Assembly (NCBI RefSeq): GCF_018780565.1
Contig: NZ_JADMJN010000014.1
Coordinates: 1 to 51,190 of the forward strand
Reading direction: 5' to 3'
DNA: 51,190 nucleotides
Source: Rhodoferax sp.
GTDB lineage: Bacteria; Pseudomonadota; Gammaproteobacteria; Burkholderiales; Burkholderiaceae_C
The notes under the pieces were generated by a model, which did not search any database, was not told the origin of the DNA, and saw only the letters and a program-made list of their open reading frames with translations. A program made the translations under genes and the position numbers. Below are positions 45,169-51,190 of the stretch, piece by piece (positions within the stretch are counted from its first letter, which is position 1; the number at the start of each line of letters is the position of its first letter).

Positions 45169-46461
45169 TTACTGCACGGGACGCTGCATTTTGCAGGTGT
45201 TGGGCTGCTCCGCACTGGCTGCAGCAATGGTCTTGATGACGCGAAAACCATAACCCGACCCTTCCACGTCAAACTTCACACCCGCTGCACCCTGCTTGTC
45301 CATGATACCCACCACCAGGGACTGCTGAAACTGGTGATCGACGGCACGCATGGCTCCGCTTTGCGAGGCCAATGTGACATGGACTTTCTCCAACTGGTTG
45401 GCAACGGCGACTGCGTTCGCGGTGCCGGCCTTCTCCAGCGCCTGCGCCAGGGACTCCACCATCAGCTGCATGCGCATGTGCACATAGTCGTCGGCCGGCT
45501 TGGGAAAGCGCTGGCGAAAGGACTGGTAAAAAGCCTCGCTTTGTGCGGTCTGTACATTGGGCAGCCAGTCGGCCACCGCCACCACCTTGCCAATGCCGGC
45601 CTCGCCTATGGCGGCCGGAGCCCCCAGTGCATTGCCGTAGAAGGTGTAAAACTTGCCTTCAAAGCCGACCTCTTTTGCAGCCTTGACCAGAAGGGTCAGG
45701 TCGTTGCCGAAATTGCCGGTGATGACAGCCTGTGCACCGCTGGCCTTGATCTTGACGGCATAGGGCAGAAAATCCTTGACCCGGCCCAGGGGATGCAGCT
45801 CTTCGCCCAGCAGCTTCACATCCGGGCGCAGCAGGCCGAGCTGTCTTTTGGCCTCGCGGGCAACGGCATGGCCAAAGCTGTAGTCCTGGCCGATGATGTA
45901 AACGCCATGCAGGGACTTGTCGTCTTTCAGAACATCCATCAGGGCCGACATGCGCATGTCAGCGTGGGCATCAAAGCGAAAGTGCCAGAAGCTGCATTTT
46001 TCATTGGTCAGGCTGGGATCCACCGCGGAGTAGTTCAAAAACAGTACGCGCTTGCCTGGCTCGCGTTCGTTGTGCTTGTTGATCGCATCGATCAAAGCGG
46101 CGGCGGTGGACGAGTTATTGCCCTGCATGATGACCTGGGCCCCATCGTCGATGGCGGACTTCAGTGCCGACAGGGCCTCTTCCGTCTGACCCTTGCTGTC
46201 GTAACGTTCCAGACTCAAAGCCCGTTGGCTGACCGGCGCGCCCGGTGTTGCGGCCAACTTCACACCGCCCCGCGCATTGACCCGCTCCACGGCCCACACA
46301 AGGTTGCGAAACACCGCCTCGCCGGTGTTGCCAAGTGGGCCACTCAGGCCTTCAATCATGGCGATCCTGACCGGCGGCTGCACGGCTTGGGACAGCGCCA
46401 GGGTGGGCACACATAGCGCCATGGCCAGCAATTTCAAGACCCTGGGGGCAAGAATAAACAT
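45169..46461 (-). CDS. LivK-type ABC transporter substrate-binding protein
   Basis: 430 aa from ATG 46461, which starts a signal peptide (MFILAPRVLKLLAMALCVPT, cut after ALSQA); an ATG 20 codons upstream would put a polar stretch before it. The mature part is a type I periplasmic-binding fold: VRIAMIEGLSGPLGNTGEAV at the N-terminus and VYIIGQDYSFGHAVAREAKR in the middle, as in branched-chain amino acid, urea or amide binding proteins. No permease or ATPase gene is next to it, so it is an orphan receptor or works with a transporter encoded elsewhere. Likely cotranscribed with the aminotransferase. Confidence 0.88.
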   Translation of the reverse strand: MFILAPRVLKLLAMALCVPTLALSQAVQPPVRIAMIEGLSGPLGNTGEAVFRNLVWAVERVNARGGVKLAATPGAPVSQRALSLERYDSKGQTEEALSALKSAIDDGAQVIMQGNNSSTAAALIDAINKHNEREPGKRVLFLNYSAVDPSLTNEKCSFWHFRFDAHADMRMSALMDVLKDDKSLHGVYIIGQDYSFGHAVAREAKRQLGLLRPDVKLLGEELHPLGRVKDFLPYAVKIKASGAQAVITGNFGNDLTLLVKAAKEVGFEGKFYTFYGNALGAPAAIGEAGIGKVVAVADWLPNVQTAQSEAFYQSFRQRFPKPADDYVHMRMQLMVESLAQALEKAGTANAVAVANQLEKVHVTLASQSGAMRAVDHQFQQSLVVGIMDKQGAAGVKFDVEGSGYGFRVIKTIAAASAEQPNTCKMQRPVQ

Positions 46462-46555
46462 GTGTAAATATCTCTTGAAAACAGCCGCTTCACTCGCAGA
46501 TTGGATGCAGGCGGCAATCATGTTGAAAGCCGCGCAGTGTACTAGGAGTTAAACC

Positions 46556-46936
46556 ATGTTTTTTGCCACTACCGCCCCTTCCAGCCTGCGTCGCCAGGCC
46601 TTTGCTCCCGCTGGGCGCTCTCTGGAGCGATTCCTGGCCGAGACACAACTGGCAAGCCGCCAAAAATCGTGCACGGTGGCGCAGGACGAGACGTCTTACA
46701 CACTGACATTCGATGTACCCGGCATTGCCAAGGACCAGTTGAACATCGGCATTGAAGGCAGCATTGTGCGCATCGACACCAAGGAGAGCGCACCGCGCCA
46801 GTACAAGCAGGCTTATGAATTGCCGCAAGACATCGATGCCGCGACCAGTGAAGCCAAACTGGAAAATGGCGTCTTGACGCTGAAGCTTGGAAAAATGGTG
46901 CCCGCGAGCCGGGTGACTACATTGCCGATTTTCTGA
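46556..46936 (+). CDS. Hsp20/alpha-crystallin family small heat-shock protein
   Basis: 126 aa with TAGGAG seven bases before ATG. The alpha-crystallin domain spans about 40-118: TSYTLTFDVPGIAKDQLNIG at its start and KLENGVLTLKLGK at its end, the latter being the conserved Asn-Gly-Val-Leu motif. The N-terminal arm is short, and the C-terminal tail (VTTLPIF) ends with a single hydrophobic patch in place of the usual I-x-I/V. Cytoplasmic holdase chaperone. Divergent from the binding protein gene; its end touches the tsaD end. Confidence 0.9.
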   Translation: MFFATTAPSSLRRQAFAPAGRSLERFLAETQLASRQKSCTVAQDETSYTLTFDVPGIAKDQLNIGIEGSIVRIDTKESAPRQYKQAYELPQDIDAATSEAKLENGVLTLKLGKMVPASRVTTLPIF

Positions 46937-47989
46937 TCAGATAGCGTCCAGTGGCCAGCGTGGTTTGACGTCAAAAGCGTAGACCTCGCTGGCTGTTTCC
47001 CGTCCGGACTGCAGACGCATGGCTGCGGCCATGGCAATCATGGCGCCGTTGTCGGTACAGAGGTGCAACTCGGGGTAATGCACCCGCACACCGCGGCGTG
47101 CGCAGTCGGCACTGAGCTGTTCACGCAAGCGGCGATTGGCACCCACACCACCGGCCACCACAAGTCTCTTCAATCCGGTCTGGCCCAGCGCCGTGAGCGA
47201 CTTTTTCACCAGCACTTCCACAATCGCCGCCTGAGCCGATGCGGCCACATCGGCCAGTACACCCGCAGGCAGGGCCTCGATGGCGCAGCCTTGCGCTGCG
47301 GCCAGCTTTTTGGCCTGCACCATCACAGCCGTCTTCAAACCGGCAAATGAAAAATCGAGATTGCCACTGTGCAGCAAGGGACGCGGCAGCTTGAATGCGG
47401 CCGGGTCGCCCTGCTCCGCCAACCTGGCCAGCGCCGGGCCACCGGGGTAGCCCAGACCCAGCAGCTTGGCCGATTTGTCAAAAGCCTCGCCGGCCGCGTC
47501 ATCAATCGTTTCGCCCAGCAGTTCGTAGCGCCCAACGCCGTCCACCCGCATCAATTGCGTGTGGCCACCTGACACCAGCAGAGCGACAAACGGAAACTCA
47601 GGCGGATCGGCACTCAAAAATGGCGACAGCAAATGCCCTTCAAGATGATGCACACCCAGCACCGGCTTGCCCAGGGCGGCCCCCAGCGCGCAGGCCACGC
47701 CGGCACCCACCAGCAAGGCCCCGGCCAGGCCGGGCCCACGGGTGAAGGCCACCACATCCACATCGGCCAGACTGCGCCCGCACGCAGTCAGTACCTCCCG
47801 GGTAAGTGGCAACACACGGCGGATATGGTCACGGCTGGCCAGTTCAGGCACCACGCCGCCGTAGGCTTGATGCATCTCGATCTGGCTGTGCAGCGCATGC
47901 GCCAACAGCGTCGGCACGCCCTGACTTTGCGTTTGCACCATGGCCACACCTGTTTCGTCGCAGGACGACTCGAACCCCAGAACCAGCAT
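46937..47989 (-). CDS. tsaD: tRNA threonylcarbamoyladenosine transferase TsaD
   Basis: 350 aa, an ASKHA-fold enzyme that with TsaB, TsaE and TsaC makes t6A37 on ANN-decoding tRNAs. N-terminal LGFESSCDETGVAMV and the metal-binding GVHHLEGHLLSPF (His at about 115 and 119) are diagnostic, followed by LLVSGGHTQLMRV and VVAGGVGANRRLREQL; a further metal Asp lies in CTDNGAMIA. Convergent with the Hsp20 gene (ends adjacent) and divergent from nasT. Confidence 0.97.
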   Translation of the reverse strand: MLVLGFESSCDETGVAMVQTQSQGVPTLLAHALHSQIEMHQAYGGVVPELASRDHIRRVLPLTREVLTACGRSLADVDVVAFTRGPGLAGALLVGAGVACALGAALGKPVLGVHHLEGHLLSPFLSADPPEFPFVALLVSGGHTQLMRVDGVGRYELLGETIDDAAGEAFDKSAKLLGLGYPGGPALARLAEQGDPAAFKLPRPLLHSGNLDFSFAGLKTAVMVQAKKLAAAQGCAIEALPAGVLADVAASAQAAIVEVLVKKSLTALGQTGLKRLVVAGGVGANRRLREQLSADCARRGVRVHYPELHLCTDNGAMIAMAAAMRLQSGRETASEVYAFDVKPRWPLDAI

Positions 47990-48115
47990 TTTTTCCCCTA
48001 GAAGGTGGTGAGTTTAGGGGAACCGCTGAAGTGACCGTTGGAACGATATTGCCGGATGCTGGTGGCGCCATGGGCAGAGCCAGGGATTGGCTCGAATATT
48101 GCGTAGACTCACACC

Positions 48116-48763
48116 ATGTCTGAAGCCCTGCGCATTGTTGTCATCTCGCCCGATCTGGATGTTCCCGACCCCGAGGACACGCACGCACTGGATCAGGCTG
48201 AGCGCTCACGCAGCCTGCGCATTGGTCTGCTGGAGAACGGGTGCAACCTGATTGCAGTGCTGCCCGCGGACGCGTTCCTGCAGGAAAGACTGGGTCAGCT
48301 GCAGCCCGACATGATCATTGTCGACGCCGAGAGTGAGGCGCGCGACGCGCTGGAGCACGTTGTCATGGCAACCCGGAACGCGCGTCGCCCCATCGTCATG
48401 TTCACCAACGACAACGACTCTGCGACGGCACGCGCTGCCGTGACCGCCGGGGTTTCAGCGTACATCGTTGCCGGTTTGTCGGCCGAACGTATCCGGCCCA
48501 TTCTGGATGTGGCCCTCGCTCGCTTCCAGCATGAACAGGCACTGCGACAGGAATTGGCCGACACCCGCAGCGAACTCGATGAGCTCAATGCCGCCATGCA
48601 AGACCGCAAGGTGATCGATCGCGCCAAGACCCTGCTCATGCAGCGCCAGCAACTCAGCGAGGAAGCTGCTTACGCCAAACTGCGCAAGACAGCGATGGAC
48701 AAGAACCTCAAGCTGGTCGATGTGGCCCAGCGCATGCTCGACGTGGCCGATCTGCTGACTTGA
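48116..48763 (+). CDS. nasT: ANTAR-domain antiterminator (NasT type)
   Basis: 215 aa. The N-terminal two thirds are receiver-like (IIVDAESEARDALEHVV contains an Asp at the phosphorylation-site position); after a coiled-coil linker (HEQALRQELADTRSELDELN) comes an ANTAR domain of about 55 residues, with IDRAKTLLMQRQQLSEEAAY and AKLRKTAMDKNLKLVDVAQR. ANTAR proteins bind paired stem-loops in leader RNA and prevent formation of a terminator. The gene lies just before a nitrate ABC transporter operon whose leader has the expected hairpin and terminator, so the target is visible. NasT is normally held by the nitrate sensor NasS; no nasS gene is next to it (upstream is tsaD). Confidence 0.92.
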   Translation: MSEALRIVVISPDLDVPDPEDTHALDQAERSRSLRIGLLENGCNLIAVLPADAFLQERLGQLQPDMIIVDAESEARDALEHVVMATRNARRPIVMFTNDNDSATARAAVTAGVSAYIVAGLSAERIRPILDVALARFQHEQALRQELADTRSELDELNAAMQDRKVIDRAKTLLMQRQQLSEEAAYAKLRKTAMDKNLKLVDVAQRMLDVADLLT

Positions 48764-48826
48764 GCGCGCCCGGATTGGCGCACGAAACGCAGCACCCAAA
48801 CACCGACTGCGCTCCATTTGGTGCAA

Positions 48827-48843
48827 TGCACAAAAACAGTGCA
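48827..48843 (+). promoter_or_regulatory. Probable NtrC binding site
   Basis: TGCAC-AAAAACA-GTGCA fits the enhancer dyad TGCAC-N7-GTGCA of NtrC at all ten arm positions. A further half site, GGTGCA at 48820-48825, adjoins it. Centre about 130 bases upstream of the predicted start, a usual distance for sigma-54 activators. Confidence 0.75.
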
Positions 48844-48898
48844 CACTGCGACATTTCCATAGAAATTAGCAACCTGGCCCTTGTCATATATAGATATA

Positions 48899-48919
48899 TT
48901 GCTATTATTTATATAGCAA
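48899..48919. repeat. GCTAT-N7-ATAGC palindrome between the NtrC site and the promoter
   Basis: Perfect arms TTGCTAT / ATAGCAA with spacer TATTTAT. It lies where the DNA must bend between activator and sigma-54 polymerase, so it may have a structural role, or be only another copy of the repeat family. Confidence 0.65.
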
Positions 48920-48937
48920 ATTCAAGATCAATCAGGT

Positions 48938-48952
48938 TGGCACGGTCATTGC
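48938..48952 (+). promoter_or_regulatory. Sigma-54 promoter of the nitrate operon
   Basis: TGGCAC-GGTCA-TTGC matches the -24/-12 consensus TGGCAC-N5-TTGC without mismatch. The start would fall about 12 bases after the GC, near 48964, just before the leader hairpins, which supports the call. Confidence 0.85.
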
Positions 48953-48966
48953 GTAGATAACTCCGA

Positions 48967-48980
48967 GACCCGCAAGGGTC
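48967..48980 (+). promoter_or_regulatory. Leader hairpin 1 (GNRA tetraloop)
   Basis: GACCC-GCAA-GGGTC: 5-bp stem with a GCAA loop at the extreme 5' end of the predicted transcript. Opening the last pair gives a six-base loop, CGCAAG, which does not have the A1/G4 pattern of ANTAR targets. It may be a 5' protective hairpin or the first stem of the ANTAR site. Confidence 0.5.
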
Positions 48981-48992
48981 ATGCGTTCAACA

Positions 48993-49010
48993 CAGTCCAA
49001 CGGCGGGCTG
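48993..49010 (+). promoter_or_regulatory. Leader hairpin 2, ANTAR-type hexaloop
   Basis: CAGTCC-AACGGC-GGGCTG: 6-bp stem (one G-U pair) and a six-base loop with A at position 1 and G at position 4, as in the paired hexaloops bound by ANTAR proteins. It lies 19 bases before the attenuator terminator and downstream of the sigma-54 start; NasT encoded just upstream is the likely binder. Confidence 0.7.
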
Positions 49011-49028
49011 CGAAGGGCGTAACCGGAC

Positions 49029-49090
49029 AAAGGCGTCCCCACTGGTTCACACACGCACCGCGTTGTGAGCCCTGTGCGGGCGCCTTTTTT
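49029..49090 (+). terminator. Attenuator terminator in the nrtA leader
   Basis: Long two-part stem: AAAGGCG pairs with CGCCTTT, GGTTCACA with TGTGAGCC and ACGC with GCGT, closed by a short ACC loop, then a run of six T and further T-rich sequence. It ends 28 bases before the nrtA ATG, so it would stop transcription unless an antiterminator acts. Confidence 0.85.
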
Positions 49091-49118
49091 GTTTTCTTTT
49101 TTTATTAGGAGTGTTGCC

Positions 49119-50363
49119 ATGACCGATCTTCTGAATTCCAAACTCAGCCGCCGCGCCGTGCTGCAGACCGCCACTGTCGGCGCCATCGGCATTACACCGG
49201 CCCTGCGCGCCGCCGTCTATGCTGCCGGCTCCGACGCCCCCGAAAAAACCGAAGTCAAGATCGGCTTCATTCCATTGACCGACTGCGCCAGCGTGGTCAT
49301 GGCCTCGGTGCTGGGCATTGACAAGAAATACGGCGTCAAGATCATTCCCACCAAAGAGGCCAGTTGGGCCGGTGTACGTGACAAGCTGGTCACCGGCGAA
49401 CTCGACTTTGCCCATGTGCTGTACGGCCTGATCTATGGCGTGCATCTGGGTGTGGGCGGCGCCAAGAAAGACATGGCGGTGCTGATGAACCTGAACCACA
49501 ACGGCCAGGCCATCACCCTGTCCAAGAAACTCGCCGACAAGGGCGCCGTGGATGGCGCAGGCCTGGCCAAGCTGATGGCGGCCGAGAAGCGTGAATACAC
49601 CTTTGCCCAGACCTTTCCCACCGGCACCCACGCCATGTGGCTGTATTACTGGCTGGCAGCCAACGGCGTCAACCCCATGACGGGGGCCAAGGTCATCACC
49701 GTGCCGCCGCCCCAGATGGTGGCGAACATGCGCGTGGGCAACATGGATGGCTATTGCGTGGGCGAACCCTGGGGCCACCGCGCCATCATCGACGGCATTG
49801 GCGTCACGGCGGCCACCACACAGGACATCTGGAAAGACCACCCTGAAAAAGTGCTGGGCACCACGGGCGACTTCGTCAAGAAGTACCCCAACACCGCCCG
49901 CGCCGTGACGGCCGCCATTCTGGAAGCCAGCAAGTGGATTGATGCGGGACTGGCCAACAAGAACAAGATGGCTGAAACGATTGCCGACAAGAGCTACGTC
50001 AACACCAGCGTGGACGCCATCAACCAGCGCATTCTGGGCCGCTACCAGAACGGCATGGGCAAGACCTGGGACGATCCCAACCACATGAAATTCTTCAACG
50101 ACGGCACGGTGAATTTCCCCTACCTGTCCGACGGCATGTGGTTTCTGACTCAGCACAAGCGCTGGGGCTTGCTGAAAGACCACCCTGACTACCTGACGGT
50201 TGCCAAGCAGATCAACCAGATCGACATCTACAAACAGGCAGCCCTGGCCAGCAACACACCTGTGCCCAAGGACGTGATGCGGACGTCCAAGCTGATGGAC
50301 GGCGTGGTGTGGGACGGCAAGGACCCGAAAAAGTATGCCGACAGTTTCAAAGTTCGCGCCTAA
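49119..50363 (+). CDS. nrtA: Nitrate ABC transporter substrate-binding protein (NrtA/CmpA type)
   Basis: 414 aa from ATG 49119 with TAGGAG upstream. The N-terminus LSRRAVLQTATVGAIGITPA has a twin-arginine pair (residues 11-12) before a hydrophobic stretch, typical of Tat export in this family. The body is a type 2 binding fold: VKIGFIPLTDCASVVMASVL, then EPWGHRAIIDGIGVTAATTQ, close to NrtA/CmpA/NasS proteins that bind nitrate or bicarbonate. The sigma-54 promoter, NasT and attenuator in front make nitrate the likely ligand. It is followed by nrtB after 10 bases. Confidence 0.93.
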   Translation: MTDLLNSKLSRRAVLQTATVGAIGITPALRAAVYAAGSDAPEKTEVKIGFIPLTDCASVVMASVLGIDKKYGVKIIPTKEASWAGVRDKLVTGELDFAHVLYGLIYGVHLGVGGAKKDMAVLMNLNHNGQAITLSKKLADKGAVDGAGLAKLMAAEKREYTFAQTFPTGTHAMWLYYWLAANGVNPMTGAKVITVPPPQMVANMRVGNMDGYCVGEPWGHRAIIDGIGVTAATTQDIWKDHPEKVLGTTGDFVKKYPNTARAVTAAILEASKWIDAGLANKNKMAETIADKSYVNTSVDAINQRILGRYQNGMGKTWDDPNHMKFFNDGTVNFPYLSDGMWFLTQHKRWGLLKDHPDYLTVAKQINQIDIYKQAALASNTPVPKDVMRTSKLMDGVVWDGKDPKKYADSFKVRA

Positions 50364-50373
50364 GGAGAACACC

Positions 50374-51190
50374 ATGGTCAGCGCAGTTTTTCACACCCCC
50401 CTGGAAGCACTGGCGGCGCCCCCGGCGCCAGCCACACGGAGTGCTACAAATAATGCAGCACTCGATGCAAATACAACGAGGGCTGGCAGCTCAAAAGACC
50501 CCGAAGTACCGGCGGTCCCTGCAGCACCCCGATTTGACTGGCGCAGTCTCTGGCTGGCGATCCTGCCGCCGGTGTTCGGCCTGGGGCTGCTGGTCGGCGT
50601 CTGGGCGCTGATCTCCATCTCGACCGCCAGCAGCATCCCCTCGCCGCTGGAAACCTTCAAACAGGCGGTGCTCATATTTTCCGACCCCTTCTATCGCAAG
50701 GGTCCGAACGACCAGGGCGTGGGCTGGAACATCCTGATGTCGCTGGAGCGCGTGGCCCTGGGCTTCGGTCTGGCAGCCGCGGTGGGCATACCCGCTGGTT
50801 TCGTGATCGGCCGCTTTGAGTTCATGAGCCGCATGTTCAACCCGCTGATCAGCCTGCTGCGCCCTGTCTCACCCCTGGCCTGGCTGCCGATTGGCTTGCT
50901 GATCTTCAAGGGCGCCAACCCGGCCGCCATCTGGACCATCTTCATCTGCTCGATCTGGCCCATGATCATCAACACCGCGGTGGGTGTGCAACGAGTGCCG
51001 CAGGACTACATGAACGTGGCCCGGGTGCTGAACCTCTCCGAGTGGAAGATCGTCACCAAGATCCTGTTCCCCTCGGTGCTGCCCTATATGCTGACCGGGG
51101 TACGCCTGGCGGTGGGCACCGCCTGGCTGGTGATTGTGGCGGCCGAGATGCTGACCGGCGGCGTGGGCATCGGCTTCTGGGTCTGGGACG
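50374..51190 (+). CDS. nrtB: Nitrate ABC transporter permease, 3' end beyond the window
   Basis: 272 codons are visible from ATG 50374 (AAGGAG upstream) and the frame is open at the right edge. An unusually long polar N-terminus of about 60 residues (Ala/Pro/Asn-rich) precedes TM1 (LAILPPVFGLGLLVGVWALI). Then come family regions PLETFKQAVLIFSDPFYRKG, SLERVALGFGLAAAVGIPAG and the EAA loop RVLNLSEWKIVTKILFPSVL, which contacts the ATPase. The N-terminal extension includes SATNNAA, encoded by a palindrome of the repeat family (50440-50462). An ATPase subunit gene (nrtC/D) is expected just outside the window. Confidence 0.93.
   Translation, partial: MVSAVFHTPLEALAAPPAPATRSATNNAALDANTTRAGSSKDPEVPAVPAAPRFDWRSLWLAILPPVFGLGLLVGVWALISISTASSIPSPLETFKQAVLIFSDPFYRKGPNDQGVGWNILMSLERVALGFGLAAAVGIPAGFVIGRFEFMSRMFNPLISLLRPVSPLAWLPIGLLIFKGANPAAIWTIFICSIWPMIINTAVGVQRVPQDYMNVARVLNLSEWKIVTKILFPSVLPYMLTGVRLAVGTAWLVIVAAEMLTGGVGIGFWVWD
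50440..50462. repeat. GCTAC-N7-GCAGC palindrome inside nrtB
   Basis: Arms AGTGCTAC and GCAGCACT around the 7-base spacer AAATAAT (one non-pairing position per arm). Read in frame as SATNNAA within the low-complexity N-terminus of NrtB. Same architecture as the other GCTAT elements. Confidence 0.55.

Larger units (their letters stand above)
48764..49118 (+). other. Regulatory region and leader of the nitrate transport operon
   Basis: 355 bases without a gene. In order: an NtrC-like dyad (48827-48843), an AT-rich part with a GCTAT-N7-ATAGC palindrome (48899-48919), a sigma-54 promoter (48938-48952), the predicted transcript start near 48964, a GNRA hairpin (48967-48980), a hexaloop hairpin (48993-49010), a long terminator (49029-49090) and the nrtA ribosome binding site TAGGAG (49106-49111). 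Each part is listed separately. Confidence 0.8.

Noticed and set aside
46474..46480. CTTGAAA, like the -35 box of heat-shock (sigma-32) promoters, before the Hsp20 gene
   Set aside because: No CCCCAT-type -10 box at the right distance was found, so the promoter is not supported.
48088..48102. Sigma-54-like TGGCTC-GAATA-TTGC before nasT
   Set aside because: One mismatch in a key position, and the transcript start would fall right at the nasT ATG (48116), leaving no leader; no NtrC site is seen upstream. Kept only as a weak possibility.

Overview
The window looks like chromosome from a betaproteobacterium of the order Burkholderiales, most likely a Comamonadaceae member (Rhodoferax/Polaromonas-like). 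This is inferred from GC-rich coding sequence, from the gene order rpsO-pnp-quinone reductase-tpiA-secG-tRNA-Leu-nuoA..N-DUF2818-NUDIX-DUF1178, and from small GCTAT-N7-ATAGC palindromes. No rRNA, CRISPR array or intact transposase gene was seen.

Layout. 1-3324 (minus): a multi-PAS sensor histidine kinase cut by the left edge at its H-box, and a ProQ/FinO RNA-binding protein. 3437-4594 (plus): an exported lipocalin-like/CrtC-type protein. 4581-7481: an AT-richer accessory patch with a decayed GFA-family fragment, possible insertion-sequence debris, an overlapping two-gene unit of unknown function (339-aa soluble protein plus 222-aa four-helix membrane protein) and a broken small ORF. This patch is the best candidate for something undescribed. 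7482-9698: an OsmC-YcaO fusion protein. 10272-14114: a LysR regulator divergent from an acyl-CoA dehydrogenase/SDR/SDR operon. 14134-18969: a MarR-controlled tripartite drug efflux operon (marR, NodT-type outer membrane factor, emrA, emrB), divergent from an ABC exporter. 20908-21538: two small proteins that share a C-terminal motif. 21652-22977: glutamate dehydrogenase.

22994-41224 (minus): one long block in a single direction: quinone oxidoreductase, tpiA, secG, tRNA-Leu(GAG), all fourteen respiratory complex I genes nuoA-N, then DUF2818, NUDIX and DUF1178 genes. Next on the same strand come pnp and rpsO, with a clear rpsO terminator and a perfect 13-bp hairpin in the pnp leader, then a PLP aminotransferase and a LivK-type binding protein. 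A small heat-shock protein (plus) and tsaD (minus) follow.

48116-51190 (plus): a nitrate-assimilation module. It has an ANTAR antiterminator (NasT type), an NtrC-like site, a textbook sigma-54 promoter, a leader with an ANTAR-type hexaloop hairpin and a strong intrinsic terminator, then nrtA and nrtB (cut by the right edge). The parts fit two-layer control: nitrogen limitation through NtrC/sigma-54 starts transcription, and nitrate through NasT lets it pass the attenuator.

All calls come from reading the sequence and from memory of protein families; no database search was run.
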